DNA of 64,000 bases from Prinia subflava (lineage: Eukaryota; Chordata; Aves; Passeriformes; Cisticolidae): NCBI RefSeq assembly GCF_021018805.1, contig NW_026960612.1:1550001-1614000 (forward strand), read 5' to 3'. The notes beneath the pieces are model-generated. The model did not search any database. It had not been told where the DNA came from and saw nothing but the letters and a program-made list of their open reading frames with translations. Shown piece by piece: positions 22,080-33,563 of the stretch (the stretch's first letter is position 1; the number at the start of each line of letters is the position of its first letter). Position numbers and translations under genes: made by a program.

Positions 22080-22555
22080 GGTCTGAGCAAGTTCTTGGCA
22101 GGTGGGGAGGCTCTGCCTGACCCCTCAATAAACCCCCTTGGATTTACTCGGCCGGGGCCAGCTCCTCCCTTTATTCTCCACCGTTGTCTGCCCCTTGCCA
22201 CCTGTGCCCTCGACGTTTCATCAGAACCAAGACCCACTGGATCAGCTTGGCTTGCCATACCTGCTACTTGCCACAGTGCCTGAGCTAGCCTGGGCAGGGC
22301 GGGACCGCATTCTGAAAGGCACCTGCGACAAAAGACTATCACAGATGTCATCCCCAGCCTCAGCAGAGATTTGGGTGTTTGCTCTTGGAAGATGATACTC
22401 ATGTGGCTGAGTTCCCCAAGTTCCAGTGGGTTTCTCAATGACAATTGCGATGACAAAATGTGTTTGTAGGGTTTTGCAAAACATAAATTTTCTTTCTATA
22501 TATTTGCATTTATTCAGTGCAAAAGAGCTTTTCCTGGGTGACTGTGAAGTAAATC

Positions 22556-22665
22556 ATAGAATCACAGAATGTTTTGGGTTGGAAGGGACCCTAAAAATCA
22601 TCTAGTTCCAATCCCCATGCCTAATGCAGGGACACCTTTGACTAGATCAGGTAGCACTAAGGAAG
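22556..22665 (-). repeat. Short CR1 LINE 3' fragment
   Basis: The plus strand shows the CR1 tail in reverse: ATCATAGAATCACAGAATG, then TTTGGGTTGGAAGGGACC, ATCATCTAGTTCCAA and TGACTAGATCAGGTAG. It is better preserved than the copy at 1549 but much shorter, truncated near 22665. Confidence 0.88.
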
Positions 22666-24281
22666 GGGATTCAAAAATCCCCCTCCACCTCATCATCTCC
22701 AGAGGAGACAATTTCTCACCAAGCTGCCGAAGTTACATTGTTCAGATACATGATGCAGTACGATAGGCAACCCAGCTAACAACAGCCGCAATAGCTTTCT
22801 CATTCTGCCTGTGAAATTGAAATCTGTTGCCAATGACTAATGATGTAGTAGGCAACAACTGTGCCTTCAGCAAGACTACAGTTCTGCTGTTTCTCTCCAT
22901 GTGAGGCAAAGTGAGAACTATAAGAAATATGATGATGACAAATGTCTTAGCTCCAAAGAACTACAAAGGGAATAGCCTGTTTCTGATTTAGACTCTATCT
23001 TGTTGGCTTCAAGGTGATGTAAAAGTCACACATAAGAATCTCATGATACCTCTGGAATTCCTCAGTCCATCTCAGAGTTGTCATCTCAAACTGTAGGAGA
23101 GCACATTTGTTTATATCCCACAGTGGCAAAGCTTTTAGTGCAAGTGCTTCCTGGTTGAAAGACTCCTTTCACTTCTCAGTGGTTCCAGAAGTCTTGATGC
23201 TTGTTCCTATTCCTTAGCAGGACCCATTTCTGATGAATGGAAATTTGACAGCTTATTTATGGGAAAGATTGCAGAGACTTGAAGCAGCAAGCAAACGTAA
23301 CTTTTTCAGTGACAGCACTATGAAATACAGCAGTGAATGAATGGCTACCCTGATTCCCTTGGCTGTTCCTGGATGAAGAAAGAGAAGGAACAGTATACAA
23401 TATAATTTTTTTTATCCTTTGGTATAAACAAGAAATAGAGCACCTCATATACATAGGCATTAACACTACATAAAACTGAGGTGCTCTTACAATGAGGCAT
23501 ATCTTACCTGAAGGGAATGTAGAAAGACTGTGAACCAAAGAATTGATATTTGCTGCTTTGAAACTAGAGCAATTCAAGTGTGAGCCTGTTTAAAATATCT
23601 GTTGGAAACCTATTTCTGACTAGAAACATTTAGGGATAATTTGTCACATTGATACTTACCATCAAGAGCCAAAGCAGAAAGATATTTTAACCTCTTGCCT
23701 TCCAGAGGGAAGTGCAAAGAAGCAAAGGGAGAGGAGGGAAATGCCAAGATCAGTGTTTCCATGAACAAAAGAGGAACCTACCTTGGGCTTGTCATCGCCT
23801 TTCAGCTGCAAAACTGTGATGAAGCAAAAGCAGGAAAACTTGTTAGTGTAAATGTGAGGTGGAGTGGTTTGGTTCCTGCCTACTATGTGTTTCTTAGGAA
23901 AAAAACACAGGAGTGACTTTACTTACTATCTAGACTGTCTATCTCTCCATACTGATAAGTTGGTGCACAGAAAAAGTGTGGGGGATGATGTTGACAGAGG
24001 AAATAGAAGCTAAAAAAGGACATTATTTATGCAGAAAGAGTAGGCCCTCAAAGCTACAAAACAGGCTAATTGTTTATTTAATGGGAAATTGTGGGAGAAA
24101 ACGTTTATTGAGGGAAACTGCCACTGGGAGAAAAAAATTAGAAACTTCTTGACTTAGGTGCCTTGCAAATCTGGCTGATGCTGAAATTCCAAAAGCTTTG
24201 GAATCTAACTTGTAGATACCCATTTACCTTGACCTGAATGAAGAGCTATCAGACAATACCTAAAGCACCTGAAGGAAAGCC
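22666..24281. other. Unassigned host-like DNA
   Basis: No gene, RNA or known repeat recognised. Confidence 0.45.
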
Positions 24282-24286
24282 TTAAG

Positions 24287-25026
24287 TGTCTTGGTTTGGA
24301 AAGACAGGTATCTGTCAGGGAAAAATGGAGTTTCCCTTGGAATGGAGAATGTAAAAACCCTCTCCCTCCAAATTATTTGAATTTTGCAATTAGGAACTTT
24401 CAGGCAAAAATATGGGAAGAGGAATTACAGTTCCTTACTAGGAATATTAAAAAAAATACTAATGCAGTAGTACAAAAAAACAAGCAAACAAACAAAAGTC
24501 CTAGAAAACCCTGACAGAGTCAGAGATACAACCTGACACCCTGTTGTCAGGGTTTTGGAAGCAGTCCAAATGAGTCTTCCTGGAGTAACAGATGTTCTAT
24601 GAAGTAGAGATGATCCTGTAGGAAAAAAGGGGTCCAGTGCTGGCGAGATGGGCCCAGTCTTTCTCTGAGAATTCAGTGGAAAAACAGGCTAACTTGGTGT
24701 TTGGGATGGCTGGTTTTATCCCAGTGGAAAGGCTTTGGCTCCTCGCACTGGGTGGAGCATCTCACAATGGAATGAAGTAATGTTGTCAGTCATGTGAGAG
24801 GCCTTAAATGGCCCGTTCACAGGTGATGTCCCTCAGAGGAGGATGGTTGGAGGAAGAGACAAGAAGGCACTGCCTTATCTGATGTTATCAGTTGTCCCAT
24901 TAACAGAAGGCATCTGCCCTCTTTCCCTCCTAGAGTTACGAGAGATAAAGAACAATATCTCCCAACCGGTTTCAACAGATGAAAATAGAATACACATTTT
25001 TGGCTACATTTTTTCAACCCAAGACA
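24287..25026. mobile_element. Solo LTR of the TGTCTTGGTTTG avian ERVL-like type, copy 2
   Basis: 740 bp from TGTCTTGGTTTGGAAAGACA to ACCCAAGACA. Blocks such as TGACAGAGTCAGA, CAACCTGACACCCTGTTG and GGTTTCAACAGATGAAAATA are those I recall from this abundant bird LTR. Flanking 5-mers TTAAG (24282-24286) and TTGAG (25027-25031) match at four of five bases. Confidence 0.78.
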
Positions 25027-25115
25027 TTGAGGAATGCAGATTGCATTAGTTTTAGGTAGTGTGGGTTTACAAAATCATCAGGTGCTCTTCTCCCAAATAC
25101 CCTCAATGTGCCTAT

Positions 25116-25445
25116 TGTTATAAGGACGGCATGATAATAACGACATGGGCTCTCAGGCTTACAGCAAGTGAGAGTGAGCTTTATTCTTCAAAACCCTCCA
25201 TTTATACAGTACTTCGGCACAATGAATATGATTGGTCACTTAGAGCCTACACCTCTTTGTAAACGTCTTTGCCAATAAACAAGTTAGAAAAACACCACCT
25301 GATAATGGTTTTTCACCTCGCAAGGATTGTTTGGATTCCTCCTTAGGATTTTCCCAGGCCAGAATGAGAGAGCCACTTGCTTGTCTGTCACACAAACTAT
25401 AGCCAAAGCCTGAAGCCTAAAATCTGAGCACTGTCAGTTCCCACA
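25116..25445 (-). mobile_element. Solo LTR, family F copy 2
   Basis: Shares the ordered blocks of the family (CTTTATTCTT, ATTTATACAGTACTTCGG, AAAAACACCACCTG, GATTTTCCCAGGCCAGAATGAG, GCCTGAAGCCTAA). It is more diverged than the copies at 33217 and 37760, and no convincing TSD remains, so the ends are set by alignment. Confidence 0.75.
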
Positions 25446-27240
25446 CCCACAAAGTTCTTTCTTCAGCTTTTGTCTCTGATGCATTTCCCAAATGGCTGGA
25501 GAAAATTAGGCAGGATAAGAGTTTCAGTCTCCCACACACTTCCAAGATATTTTTAAAGGAGCACATTGCAGGAAAGTTCCTACTAGTTCACTATAATGAT
25601 TTTTATCCAATGTCTAATGGTGTGTGCTTATTCTAAGAGACATTTCATCTGTTTCAAGGACGTAATAAAATCCCTTAAAATTATTATGGCATCATCCATC
25701 TTGATTAGCTCTTGGCAAGTAGGACTGCCCATTGTCACACAGACACACCCACCTAATTGTGCCCCCCCATAAACAGTAAAATACTTGGTCATTAAAGGCA
25801 CAAGAAATATCTCATATTACTCAAATAAGATGGTACTTTCCATTTTAGTTTACCTCGGGCAAATAAAACAGGCCCTCTTGAAACAGTGACAAAGAAGAGT
25901 TACAGGAGCTTAGCATCAGACACCAATTACGATTTGAGAACTAAATGCCATAATTAACAAGAAGTATACTTTAATCTAAAGCAACTCAAATATGTGGCTG
26001 GATAAAGAAAAAAGGTAAGGGTAAACTGCAATTATAATAAATCAGTGTACTGACAAAGTGTGTACCCTTGAGGTATATTCTTTTATTCTGCAATTAACTT
26101 TCCAAGTGTTTTGTTTAATAACACCCTCTTCCATGCACACATAAAAAAAACTTCCTTGAATTCTCATATTCCCCAGCCCTCTGAATAAGCATTCATTTCC
26201 ACTGACACTTTTTGCTCCTGTCTGTGGGTGATAGGTGTGTGCCAGTAGTGCTGCATGGCAGTTTCTTCCCTAGCTGTGGGCTTCTTGTGGGTACCCTGTA
26301 ATGGCCCAGTTTTGCCCTTGTGGACAGGGGTAGAAGCAGCATGAGTAATATTCATACAACCCCCTCAGTGCAGAGCTGGGGCAGTGCTGAGTGCTTTTGA
26401 AAATCCCATTGCAAACTTCTTTAGCAGAAAGGAAACTTTAAAACCCCATGTTTTTTCACTAATATATAAGTAACATGAATTTGTATGCTTCGTTTTACAT
26501 TATCTGATAAATAAAATCACGCTCCTGATATTTTTCTTTAAGTGTATTTTAAGGACAGCCTAATGCATCCTCCCAAGAGCCTTACTTATACAAACTTCTG
26601 CTTTTGCCATATTTCTGTCATCTGCAATAGAATTCTGGGATGTAGTAACCACCTAGAACTTCTCCATGCTCGTGCTATCAAAGGTAAGTGAGAATTCCCT
26701 TGCTTTTTAAGACAGAACAGTAGCCTCTACTTATTTAGAAAACTATGTGCCAGAACCAGACAAGTGAAGAGGAAAGGAGAAGTGACTGTTAAAAGTGAAG
26801 CTTTGTGAGTATAAGATGAATGTGTCAAGGTTAAAGTATTCCTCTAATCCCAGAATGAGGAAGGAAAGCTGTAGCTAATAGTCCATCCATGCAGTTTTAT
26901 CCACTTGCATGCACTTTACTAGAGGAAGAGGTGCAGTCTGGAGACCAATTACAAATCACTCATCTGATTCTTTTAATCCCTTTATTTCCATATCTGATCA
27001 AAATAAAGTTTTAGTTTTTTCCTGTGTCAAAGAAAAGAAGTCCCAAATTTATCTGCAATACATTGTTTTCTCTTATTGACATGCTGCCTCATATTTTATT
27101 CTGAAGCTTTTCTGTTCCTCTGGCTATGAGTTCCTCATGGCTATGCATGGGTCTAGATTTGTGTTTGTTCATTGCTTTTTGCTGGTTTGACATGGTGTGA
27201 GGAAAAATGGGACCATGAAGCTCAATTGCATTAGAAAGTC
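25446..27240. other. Unassigned host-like DNA
   Basis: No gene or recognised repeat. It has only small, unsupported open frames. Confidence 0.45.
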
Positions 27241-27246
27241 CCTACT

Positions 27247-27799
27247 TGTGGCAGTGTGTTAATTTAATCAGTTATGCTTTGTATAATTTTGTACTCGTTG
27301 GGTTCTCTGTACCCCACCCCCGATTGTTCCTTTGTTTAACTCACATGACTCCTGCACCTGTTATGCGGCACACGGTTAGCTGCCTGTTATTTCTCCCGCC
27401 TTTGCAAAATCCCTCCCACTCTCTCCTGATTAGCCCAAACTATGTTCTCCTACCCCCGGATCCCTTAGCAACTTGCCCTGGTTGGCTGGCAGCGGCTGAC
27501 CACCCCCTTTGCCCCCCCTTTGACTCGCCTCGGACAAAAACCCCCCGCACCCTCCTCCCCTCGAACAGTCCCGGGCTGGAGAGGTGTTTGTAATAAACCC
27601 TCTGTTTGTCTGGAATTTGTTTCCTCCTTTCCTTCCACTGCCTGTCGAATCTCCATCGCTCACACGGGCCCCTGCTAGGCAAAGAATCCACAGGAGTCAG
27701 CCCTGCCTGCGTTGCTCGCAGACTGACCCCCCTACGACGCCTGTCGCTGCTCTGGGCTAGCCGTGACAGAGCCGTCCGCTCTCAGTGAGCACATCGACA
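27247..27799 (+). mobile_element. Solo LTR, family D copy 2
   Basis: 553 bp from TGTGGCAGTG to ACATCGACA, parallel to the copy at 129-1117. Flanks CCTACT (27241-27246) and ACTACT (27800-27805) match at five of six bases. AATAAACCCTC near 27593 is the polyadenylation signal. The ORFs inside it (27246-27593 plus, 27430-27691 minus) are chance products of its C-rich sequence. Confidence 0.85.
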
Positions 27800-28096
27800 A
27801 CTACTTTAGATTGACCCTTGGCAATCCCCACTGGAACCAGGGATGGAAACTGGAAGGACAAGCATATGCACAGCAGCAGACAGAACTGAATCCTTAGTAC
27901 TGTCTGCTTATGCAAATGTGTTTCTGTTTTCAAACTACTGTAGTCTTTTCTCAAACTTTGGCCATGAATTGTGGTACAGCTGCACCCAGAGTTTCAGCTA
28001 CAGGCAATCAGACAGAGCATCAAGGACTTGTATTTAGGGTAAGAGCGGAGGAGGTCACTGTTTTACCACCTTCAACAGGTCACATATTTGGGAATG

Positions 28097-28425
28097 TGTT
28101 ACGTTCCCCCGTGGGAATGGTTTCTCCCCCCTCAGGGACCCCTAGAGCTTGTACCATGTAGTTTGACCCTTCCCTCCCTTTCTGACCCCATTGGCTGTGT
28201 TCCAATTTGCTCCTCCCTGACAAGAGCTGAGAAAAGACCCTGTTCCTCTGTGCACGCCCTCTTTCCCTCTGGAGACCACCTGGAAAAAACATCTTGATCT
28301 GCAACTGAGGGTCAGAGCCTCTTTTGAGTCCTTTTTCCTGTCTATGAAATATTCCTCCAGAGCCTGAGAAGGCCTGAGCTAGCTTAGACCCTCGGAGGGG
28401 TTAAAAAGGAGGATTTATTATCAAC
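28097..28425 (+). mobile_element. Probable 5' LTR of the broken provirus
   Basis: Runs from TGTTACGTTCC to TTATTATCAAC, immediately before the primer site. No partner LTR remains to confirm the left end, which is inferred from the TG start and the usual length. Confidence 0.6.
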
Positions 28426-28443
28426 TGGCACCCAGTGTGGGTT
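28426..28443 (+). promoter_or_regulatory. Primer binding site, Lys-like
   Basis: TGGCACCCAGTGTGGG resembles the Lys-1,2 primer site with a few changes. It sits directly after the LTR-like sequence. Confidence 0.6.
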
Positions 28444-29100
28444 TTTATGAATTTCTAGAAGGCCACGTGAAGCTGGAAACCCCCAAACAGGGTCTCAGAA
28501 GCTTTTGGCAAGATCAATTCCCCTATGGCACTTTTGGCCACATTCTGTAGCTATAAGTGTGTAGGGAGAGAGCTCGTAGCTAGTGTTTTCGCCCAATCAC
28601 GAGTGAGCTTAAGGCAGGAACTTGGGCTGCACCTGGCTCAGCACCACAATCCCTCAGATTCAGGTAAGTACCTCCATTTGGCTGTTACCCCGGGAATAAC
28701 GCCCAAACTGGGAGGGAGTAACTTCTTACCATCGGGACTGTGATAGGCGGGCAGGCACTAGGACCCAGTGGCCAGAATCACGGTTGTTTTTTTTTTCCTT
28801 TTTTTTTTCTGCCCGTCGCAGCCCTCCGGCCCCTGGAGCCACTCTGCCCCAGGGAGCCATGTTTTTCAGGGAAACCCCGGCTTGGGCAGGTCCCCCACAA
28901 GCCAGGCAAGGCTGCGGGACCCCCCTGGTGCCACCGGAGCTGGAAAAAACAGCGCAAAAAAGCTATCTCAGCCCCGGAGTTTCCCTGCCTGTATTCTCTG
29001 TATCTAGGAGACACAGGATTTCTACAGCCAGTTTGTCGCATCCGGAGGGTGGATTTTGAACAAATTGCTTTCAAAAATATCAAATTATGGGTGTTCAGCT

Positions 29101-30842
29101 ATCTGTTCACCAAAAGAGTGTATTAAAACAGCTTCACGATCTTTTAATTAATGTTAGAATTTCCAAAAGGCTGCAGAAAAAATTCATTCGCTGGCTGTAA
29201 CAGGAGTTGCCAGAAGCTGACCTTCTGAAAATAGATAGTGTATCTTTCTGGGACAACGTTGGGGGTATACTTACAAAACAAGCAGAAGAAAATCATGAAC
29301 TAGCTTCTTTATTTATTCCCATATTTTTGCAAGCTCGTAAACAGCTCCTGGAGTTACAAAAAACTAGCCAGCAGCAGAAATCCCCTCCATGTAACCCTCT
29401 CTCCAACCATCCTTTATATCCTGGCTTACCATCCTCCCTGCACCCCGTTAACACAGCAGGTTTTTCTCCGGCAGACTCCTTTAGGGGTGGAATGCCTCCC
29501 CAGGGCTCTGGCCATGCTGCAGATCCCCTGGATGCCACACTCCACGTGGCGGACAATAATGGCGGCTGCCATGCTCCCAGACCTTCTTCCCATAATCCCT
29601 TTTTCCCCCCGAACCCTGCCCCTACTCCTTACCGCTTCCCCAATCCCTTTGTCCCTTCTGCAGCCCCGCCCCACCCCTCCTCTCCCTGCCTCCCTCCCGG
29701 CTGCCGCGGCAGCAGTGAAGGGGGGAGGCAGTCTCACCTTACACTCACAGCGGGGTGTGTGAGTGCAGTGAGGGGGGGGGGCCAGTCTGGCCTTACAGCC
29801 ACAGCCTGGGCTGCCGAGCCAGGACAGAGAGAGAATGCCTCCTCTTCCCAACCCCCAAGGGACTGCAAATGCTGCACCTCCTGTGTCCCCAGACACTGGG
29901 AGAGCAGCAGAAATTTTAAGACCCTTGTCAAATGCAGATGAAAACATTTTGTCTGTTGCTCCAGTCACATATGTTGCTAGAAAGCATGGAGTCAGGCAAT
30001 ACCAGCCGCTTTCCTACCAGGATAAGACAGAACTTTGCACAGTCCAATGCGAATTTGGCAGATCTAGTGCAATATTTAAGGGCATGTTTCGAGCCACATT
30101 TAATTCTAATGAAATGGTTCCCAGTGATATCAAAGACTTATTTAGATGCCTGTTATCTCCCTCAGAGTATGATCTGTGGGATAATATGTGGAAAAGAGCT
30201 TTGAGAACATTATTACAGGAGATTCATCAAACCCCTAATGCAGCTAGAGACACTGAGGGACATGATATTACACTTGAACATCTGTGTGGTGAAGGTGCCT
30301 GGCATTGCCCAGAAAAACAAACTCGAGTGTTATCCAAGCCAATTTTACTTAGGATTCGTGCTGTTGCAGAGAAAATGTTTTATCAGCTCCTAACAATGGA
30401 AGGGAAAGGCAGTTATGTCAATATTAAACAATTTGCTACAGAGAATTTCTTGCAGTTTGTTGATCGTCTGAGGACACAGGTGGAACAACAAGTACAAGAC
30501 CCCGTGGTGCAGGCAGAACTGATTAAGGAGATGGCTCAAAGGAATGCTAATGAGACCTGTCGTAGAATTATTCTTAGCCTTCCCCTAGAACTTCTGCCTA
30601 CTCTGTCCCAGATGATAGAGGCTTGTTCAAGGAGGGCGGAAATGTTCTGCACATCTGAAAGAAATCCAGGACCTACACACCCACAGCCTACAGCACCTGC
30701 GGTACCAAACCCAAGCAGGCAACCAATGTCAAGAGACCAGCTGCAGCACATCATCTGCCTCCGCTGCAATAAACCAGGACGCTTTGCCAGAACCTGCCCT
30801 CAGACCCAGAAGCAGAAGAAATCTAACAAACAAAAAAACTGA
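29101..30842 (+). pseudogene. gag: Broken gag, betaretrovirus-like
   Basis: Matrix coding starts near 29101 but meets an in-frame stop near 29197. A 244-codon frame (29207-29941) continues matrix and a Pro-rich linker with matrix-like W and L spacing (FWDNVGG). The capsid and nucleocapsid lie in another frame (29835-30842, 335 codons), so at least one frameshift separates them. In the 335-codon part the major homology region is at residues 198-213 (K198, Q199, E203, F208, R211, L212). A nucleocapsid motif C308-x2-C311-x4-R316-x4-C321 has arginine where histidine is expected. The frame ends in a Lys/Asn/Gln-rich tail. Capsid matches betaretroviral Gag in its tryptophan, helix and MHR pattern. 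Confidence 0.85.
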
Positions 30843-30895
30843 ATTTACAGCGCATACCCGCTGTTGATACTACAACGCGCAAAGATATAAATATA

Positions 30896-31570
30896 GTGGG
30901 ACTCACATTGGGAAAAGCCTCTCTCTTAAAGAAAAAGGGGGAGTACGGGTCACACAGTGTGGGGGTGCAGAAAAATGTAAATGTTAAATGTTCAACTAAC
31001 AAGGTTTGGCAGCCACTAGGCCGTTTCAGGCTTGTGACTTCCAAAGGTTTTCATTTCAGATCTACTGAGTGGATGGTCATAACAGTGGACCTGTCAAACA
31101 TCTCACAGGACCTGACGGTTTATCACATGGGATTGGACAGTGAGTATTTTGTTATTGGGGACACAGCACACACACCCTTGGAAATTGAGATTGCTCCCAT
31201 GACCATTAAGGGAAAAATAATAGGCCTCATGTTGTTGGCGCACTGCATGCACACACCCTTTTATCTCGTAGAGGGGCAAATTCTTGCCCAAGCCATTCCG
31301 GTTCCAGCAGAGATCACAGCAGACGGAAAATCACCAGAGGTCTACTGGGCAGAAGTGGTGGGAGAACCTAAACCATCTATGGCATGCAACATTGCTTGTG
31401 GGTCAGAGCGCCTCCTAGTGGCTGGAATTTTGGACACAGGCGCAGACATTCCTATAGTCGCACAAAGCATGTGGCCATCAAACTGGGAATTACAACCTGT
31501 GACTGGCAAACTTCAGGGCGTAGGAGGGATCACATCGGCAAGGATTTCAAAAAAACATCATGCAAATTGA
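30896..31570 (+). pseudogene. pro: dUTPase-like plus aspartic protease remnant (pro)
   Basis: A 224-codon frame. Residues about 35-135 recall a retroviral dUTPase (the VEGQILAQAIPVP stretch resembles the dUTPase GxxIAQxxxxP block), though other dUTPase motifs are weak. Residues 174-211 are a retroviral aspartic protease with D180-T181-G182 as catalytic triad and a GVGG turn resembling the flap or Gly-rich region. The frame is lost just after residue 214, and the protease C-terminus continues in another frame from about 31560. In betaretroviruses this gene lies between gag and pol, as here. Confidence 0.75.
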
Positions 31571-32155
31571 GGGACCTGATGGAAAGGTGGCAAATGTCCG
31601 TCCTTTCGTAGCAGATTATAAGGCCCCACTGTGGGGGAGAGACACCATGTCCCAGTGGGGAGTCCAATTGGTCATTCCTAAAACACCCCAGGATTTTTGC
31701 AAATAGCCACTGTGGAGCGCCCTACCCAAAAGTTAAAGTGGTTGGAAAACACCCCAAGATGGGTAGCACATTGGCCTTTGAGTAAAGAAAAACTCAAGGC
31801 GCTGGAAAAGCTAGTGGAAGAGCAATTGGCTCAGTGACACATCGTGGAGACAACAAGCCCCTGGAATTTCCCAATCTTTGTAATAAAGAAACCGGGGAAA
31901 GACAAGTGGAGGTTGCTCCATGATCTAAGAGAAATTAATAAAATAGTAGAAGACATGGGACCTCTCCAACCACGGATGCTCACTCCAACAATACTTGTCC
32001 GAGATTGGCAATTGGCTGTCTTAGACATCAAGGACTGTTTCTTCCAAATTCCATTGCACCCTGAAGATGCCCCACGGTTTGCATTCTCAGTTCCCACTGT
32101 TAATAGACAAGCCCCAATGAAGCATTATCACTGGATGGTATTGCCCCAGGGTCTC

Positions 32156-32943
32156 TGTCTGAATCTAGAACATCCCTCTGGCCACCCTGGAGGGTTTGGA
32201 GACTGGACAGGGGGGTCTGGGATCTGTACAAGGGGGTCAACCAGCCTCACACAGAGCCCAGGAGGACACTGCCTCTGATCCCTTGCCATGGGAGTGAATG
32301 CCCACATTGTATGAAGAATCACAAGCTGAGAGAGTTCAAAATAAGTAGTAGTTAGTTTATCACAGAGTGCGAATGTAGAATCTAGGATTTTTAGTATATG
32401 GGGTTGAAAAGACAAGATGGAGGAATTGGGGAGTGGCCCCTGTGCTCCTTGTTCTTGCTCTCATCCCCCATCTTTTGCTGAGTTGGATTTTAGAGATTGG
32501 TTTAGAGTAGAAACGACATGTTAACATAGGTAGTAGGCATTGGTAAAATTTTGTAAATAAAAAGTACATTTTGGACAGTGGTTGGGTCAAGGGTACCGTA
32601 CATAAGGTGCGGGGCTCTCTGATCCCTTGGGTCCGCCACGTGTCCTGCTCTGCTGGGGACGCCTTGCAGAGCTGAGAAAGAACTAAGATAATGTACCCTG
32701 CCAGGGAGGCCTGGCAGAGCTGAGAAAGAACTAAGATAATGTACCCTGCCAGGGAGGCCTGGCAGAGCTGAGAAAGAACTGAGATAATGAAGAATAAACA
32801 ACCTTGGAAATATGCACTGGCGGACTCAGCTTGTCGTCTCTGGCTCCGGTGTGAAACACTTAGGGCAAAGAGAAGATGAAAAACCTTATTACCTCGGGGA
32901 ACAGCAACCCCGAGGAGAATCTCAGGGAAGAGCAACCCTGAGA
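32156..32943 (+). mobile_element. Solo LTR, family I copy 1, inside RT
   Basis: 788 bp with a perfect TSD, GGTCTC, at 32150-32155 and 32944-32949. Begins TGTCTGAATC and ends ACCCTGAGA, so the 3' terminus is GA. It aligns with the split LTR at 50708-62505. AATAAA signals on the plus strand at about 32557 and 32792 set the orientation. Confidence 0.9.
32666..32790 (+). repeat. 48 bp tandem repeat, about 2.6 copies, in LTR I1
   Basis: Units start at 32666, 32714 and 32762 with GCAGAGCTGAGAAAGAACT. The third unit is partial. The other family I copy has only one similar unit, so the repeat expanded in this copy or its lineage. It lies just upstream of the second AATAAA. Confidence 0.88.
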
Positions 32944-33216
32944 GGTCTCAAATCAAGTCCTTTCATATGCCAACAATATGTAGCCTCATTACTATCTCCG
33001 ATACGCGCCAAGAGAAAAGAAGCCATCATTCTTCACTACATGGATGATGTGCTTGTGTGTGCCCCCAGTGACTCTATACTCCAACACATGCTTGACCTAG
33101 TGGTAAAGTTTTAACCTCTGCTGGATTTCAAATGCAGGAAGACAAGGTTTAAAAATCCAGACAGGGCCTGTTTGAATGCCAGAGAAGAAATCCAGGGTGC
33201 AAAAAGGTTTGTGTGC

Positions 33217-33551
33217 TGTTGTTACGGTTTTCGGACGGCACAGGAATAACAACATGACTCTCCATAATGGTAAAGATGAGAGCACCCTTTATTCTTCTAA
33301 ATTCTAGTTTTATAGAATAGTTTGGTACAAAGAACATGATTGGTTATTCAGCGTCTACACCCTTTAGTAAACATTTCTTTCCAGTAAACATGTTGGAAAA
33401 ACACCACCTGCGGAAGGTTTCTCACTTCCCAAGGTTTGTTTGAATTCCTCCTTTAGATTTCTCAGGCTAACATGAGAAAGTTGCTCATGTGCCTTTCACA
33501 CAGACACTGGCAGAGCCTGAAGCCTAAGTTCAGACCAATGTCAGGCCCACA
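33217..33551 (-). mobile_element. 3' LTR of the Trp-primed element
   Basis: 335 bp. The plus strand begins TGTTGTTACGG and ends CAGGCCCACA. The minus strand has AATAAAGGGTGC and a CTATAAAAC box. Confidence 0.88.
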
Positions 33552-33563
33552 TCTCCCCCTTTT
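33552..33563 (-). promoter_or_regulatory. Polypurine tract of the Trp-primed element
   Basis: On the minus strand AAAAGGGGGAGA abuts the 3' LTR start, as expected for a plus-strand primer. Confidence 0.8.

Larger units (their letters stand above)
16922..22330 (+). mobile_element. Outer solo LTR (family D-like) split by three insertions
   Basis: The left end TGTAGTGGTGTGTTAATGAG resembles the family D start, and the right end runs to CACCTGCGACA. The outer TSD is AAAGAC at 16916-16921 and 22331-22336. Inside lie an ERVK-like element (16987-20981, TSD ATGGTT), a solo LTR (21041-21367, TSD CTCCCC) and a family G LTR (21652-22079, repeat GGTCT). Subtracting these with one TSD each leaves about 640 bp, close to the roughly 555 bp of the other D copies. 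The block CCCTCAATAAACCC near 22125 is its polyadenylation signal. Confidence 0.85.
31735..33200 (+). pseudogene. pol: Reverse transcriptase remnant split by a solo LTR
   Basis: The RT N-terminus begins near 31735 (WLENTPRWVAHWPL), meets an in-frame TGA near 31837, then continues in the 31844-32155 frame with the WNFPIFVIKK, DLREINK, LDIKDCFFQIPL and LPQG blocks. At 32156 a solo LTR interrupts the gene right after the LPQG codons. The gene resumes at 32950 and keeps the YMDD catalytic motif near 33040 (HYMDDVLVCAP). A stop follows near 33112. The LTR's TSD copy (GGTCTC) shows where the gene was cut. The palm motifs are those of betaretroviral RT. Confidence 0.88.
28097..33216 (+). mobile_element. 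Truncated, broken betaretrovirus-like provirus
   Basis: In order: LTR-like 28097-28425, primer site 28426, broken gag 29101-30842, dUTPase-protease frame 30896-31570, and RT remnant from about 31735 to 33200. The RT is interrupted by a solo LTR at 32156-32943, and the far end is cut at 33216 by a Trp-primed element. After 38100 no RNase H, integrase, env or matching 3' LTR was seen. Several stops and frame changes make it a pseudo-provirus. Confidence 0.85.

Noticed and set aside
27246..27593. 115-codon frame and its minus-strand counterparts
   Set aside because: Inside the solo LTR D2. The C-rich sequence lacks stops in several frames.
32666..32790. Possible CRISPR-like array
   Set aside because: Direct tandem repeat of 48 bp with no spacers, inside an LTR of a vertebrate genome.
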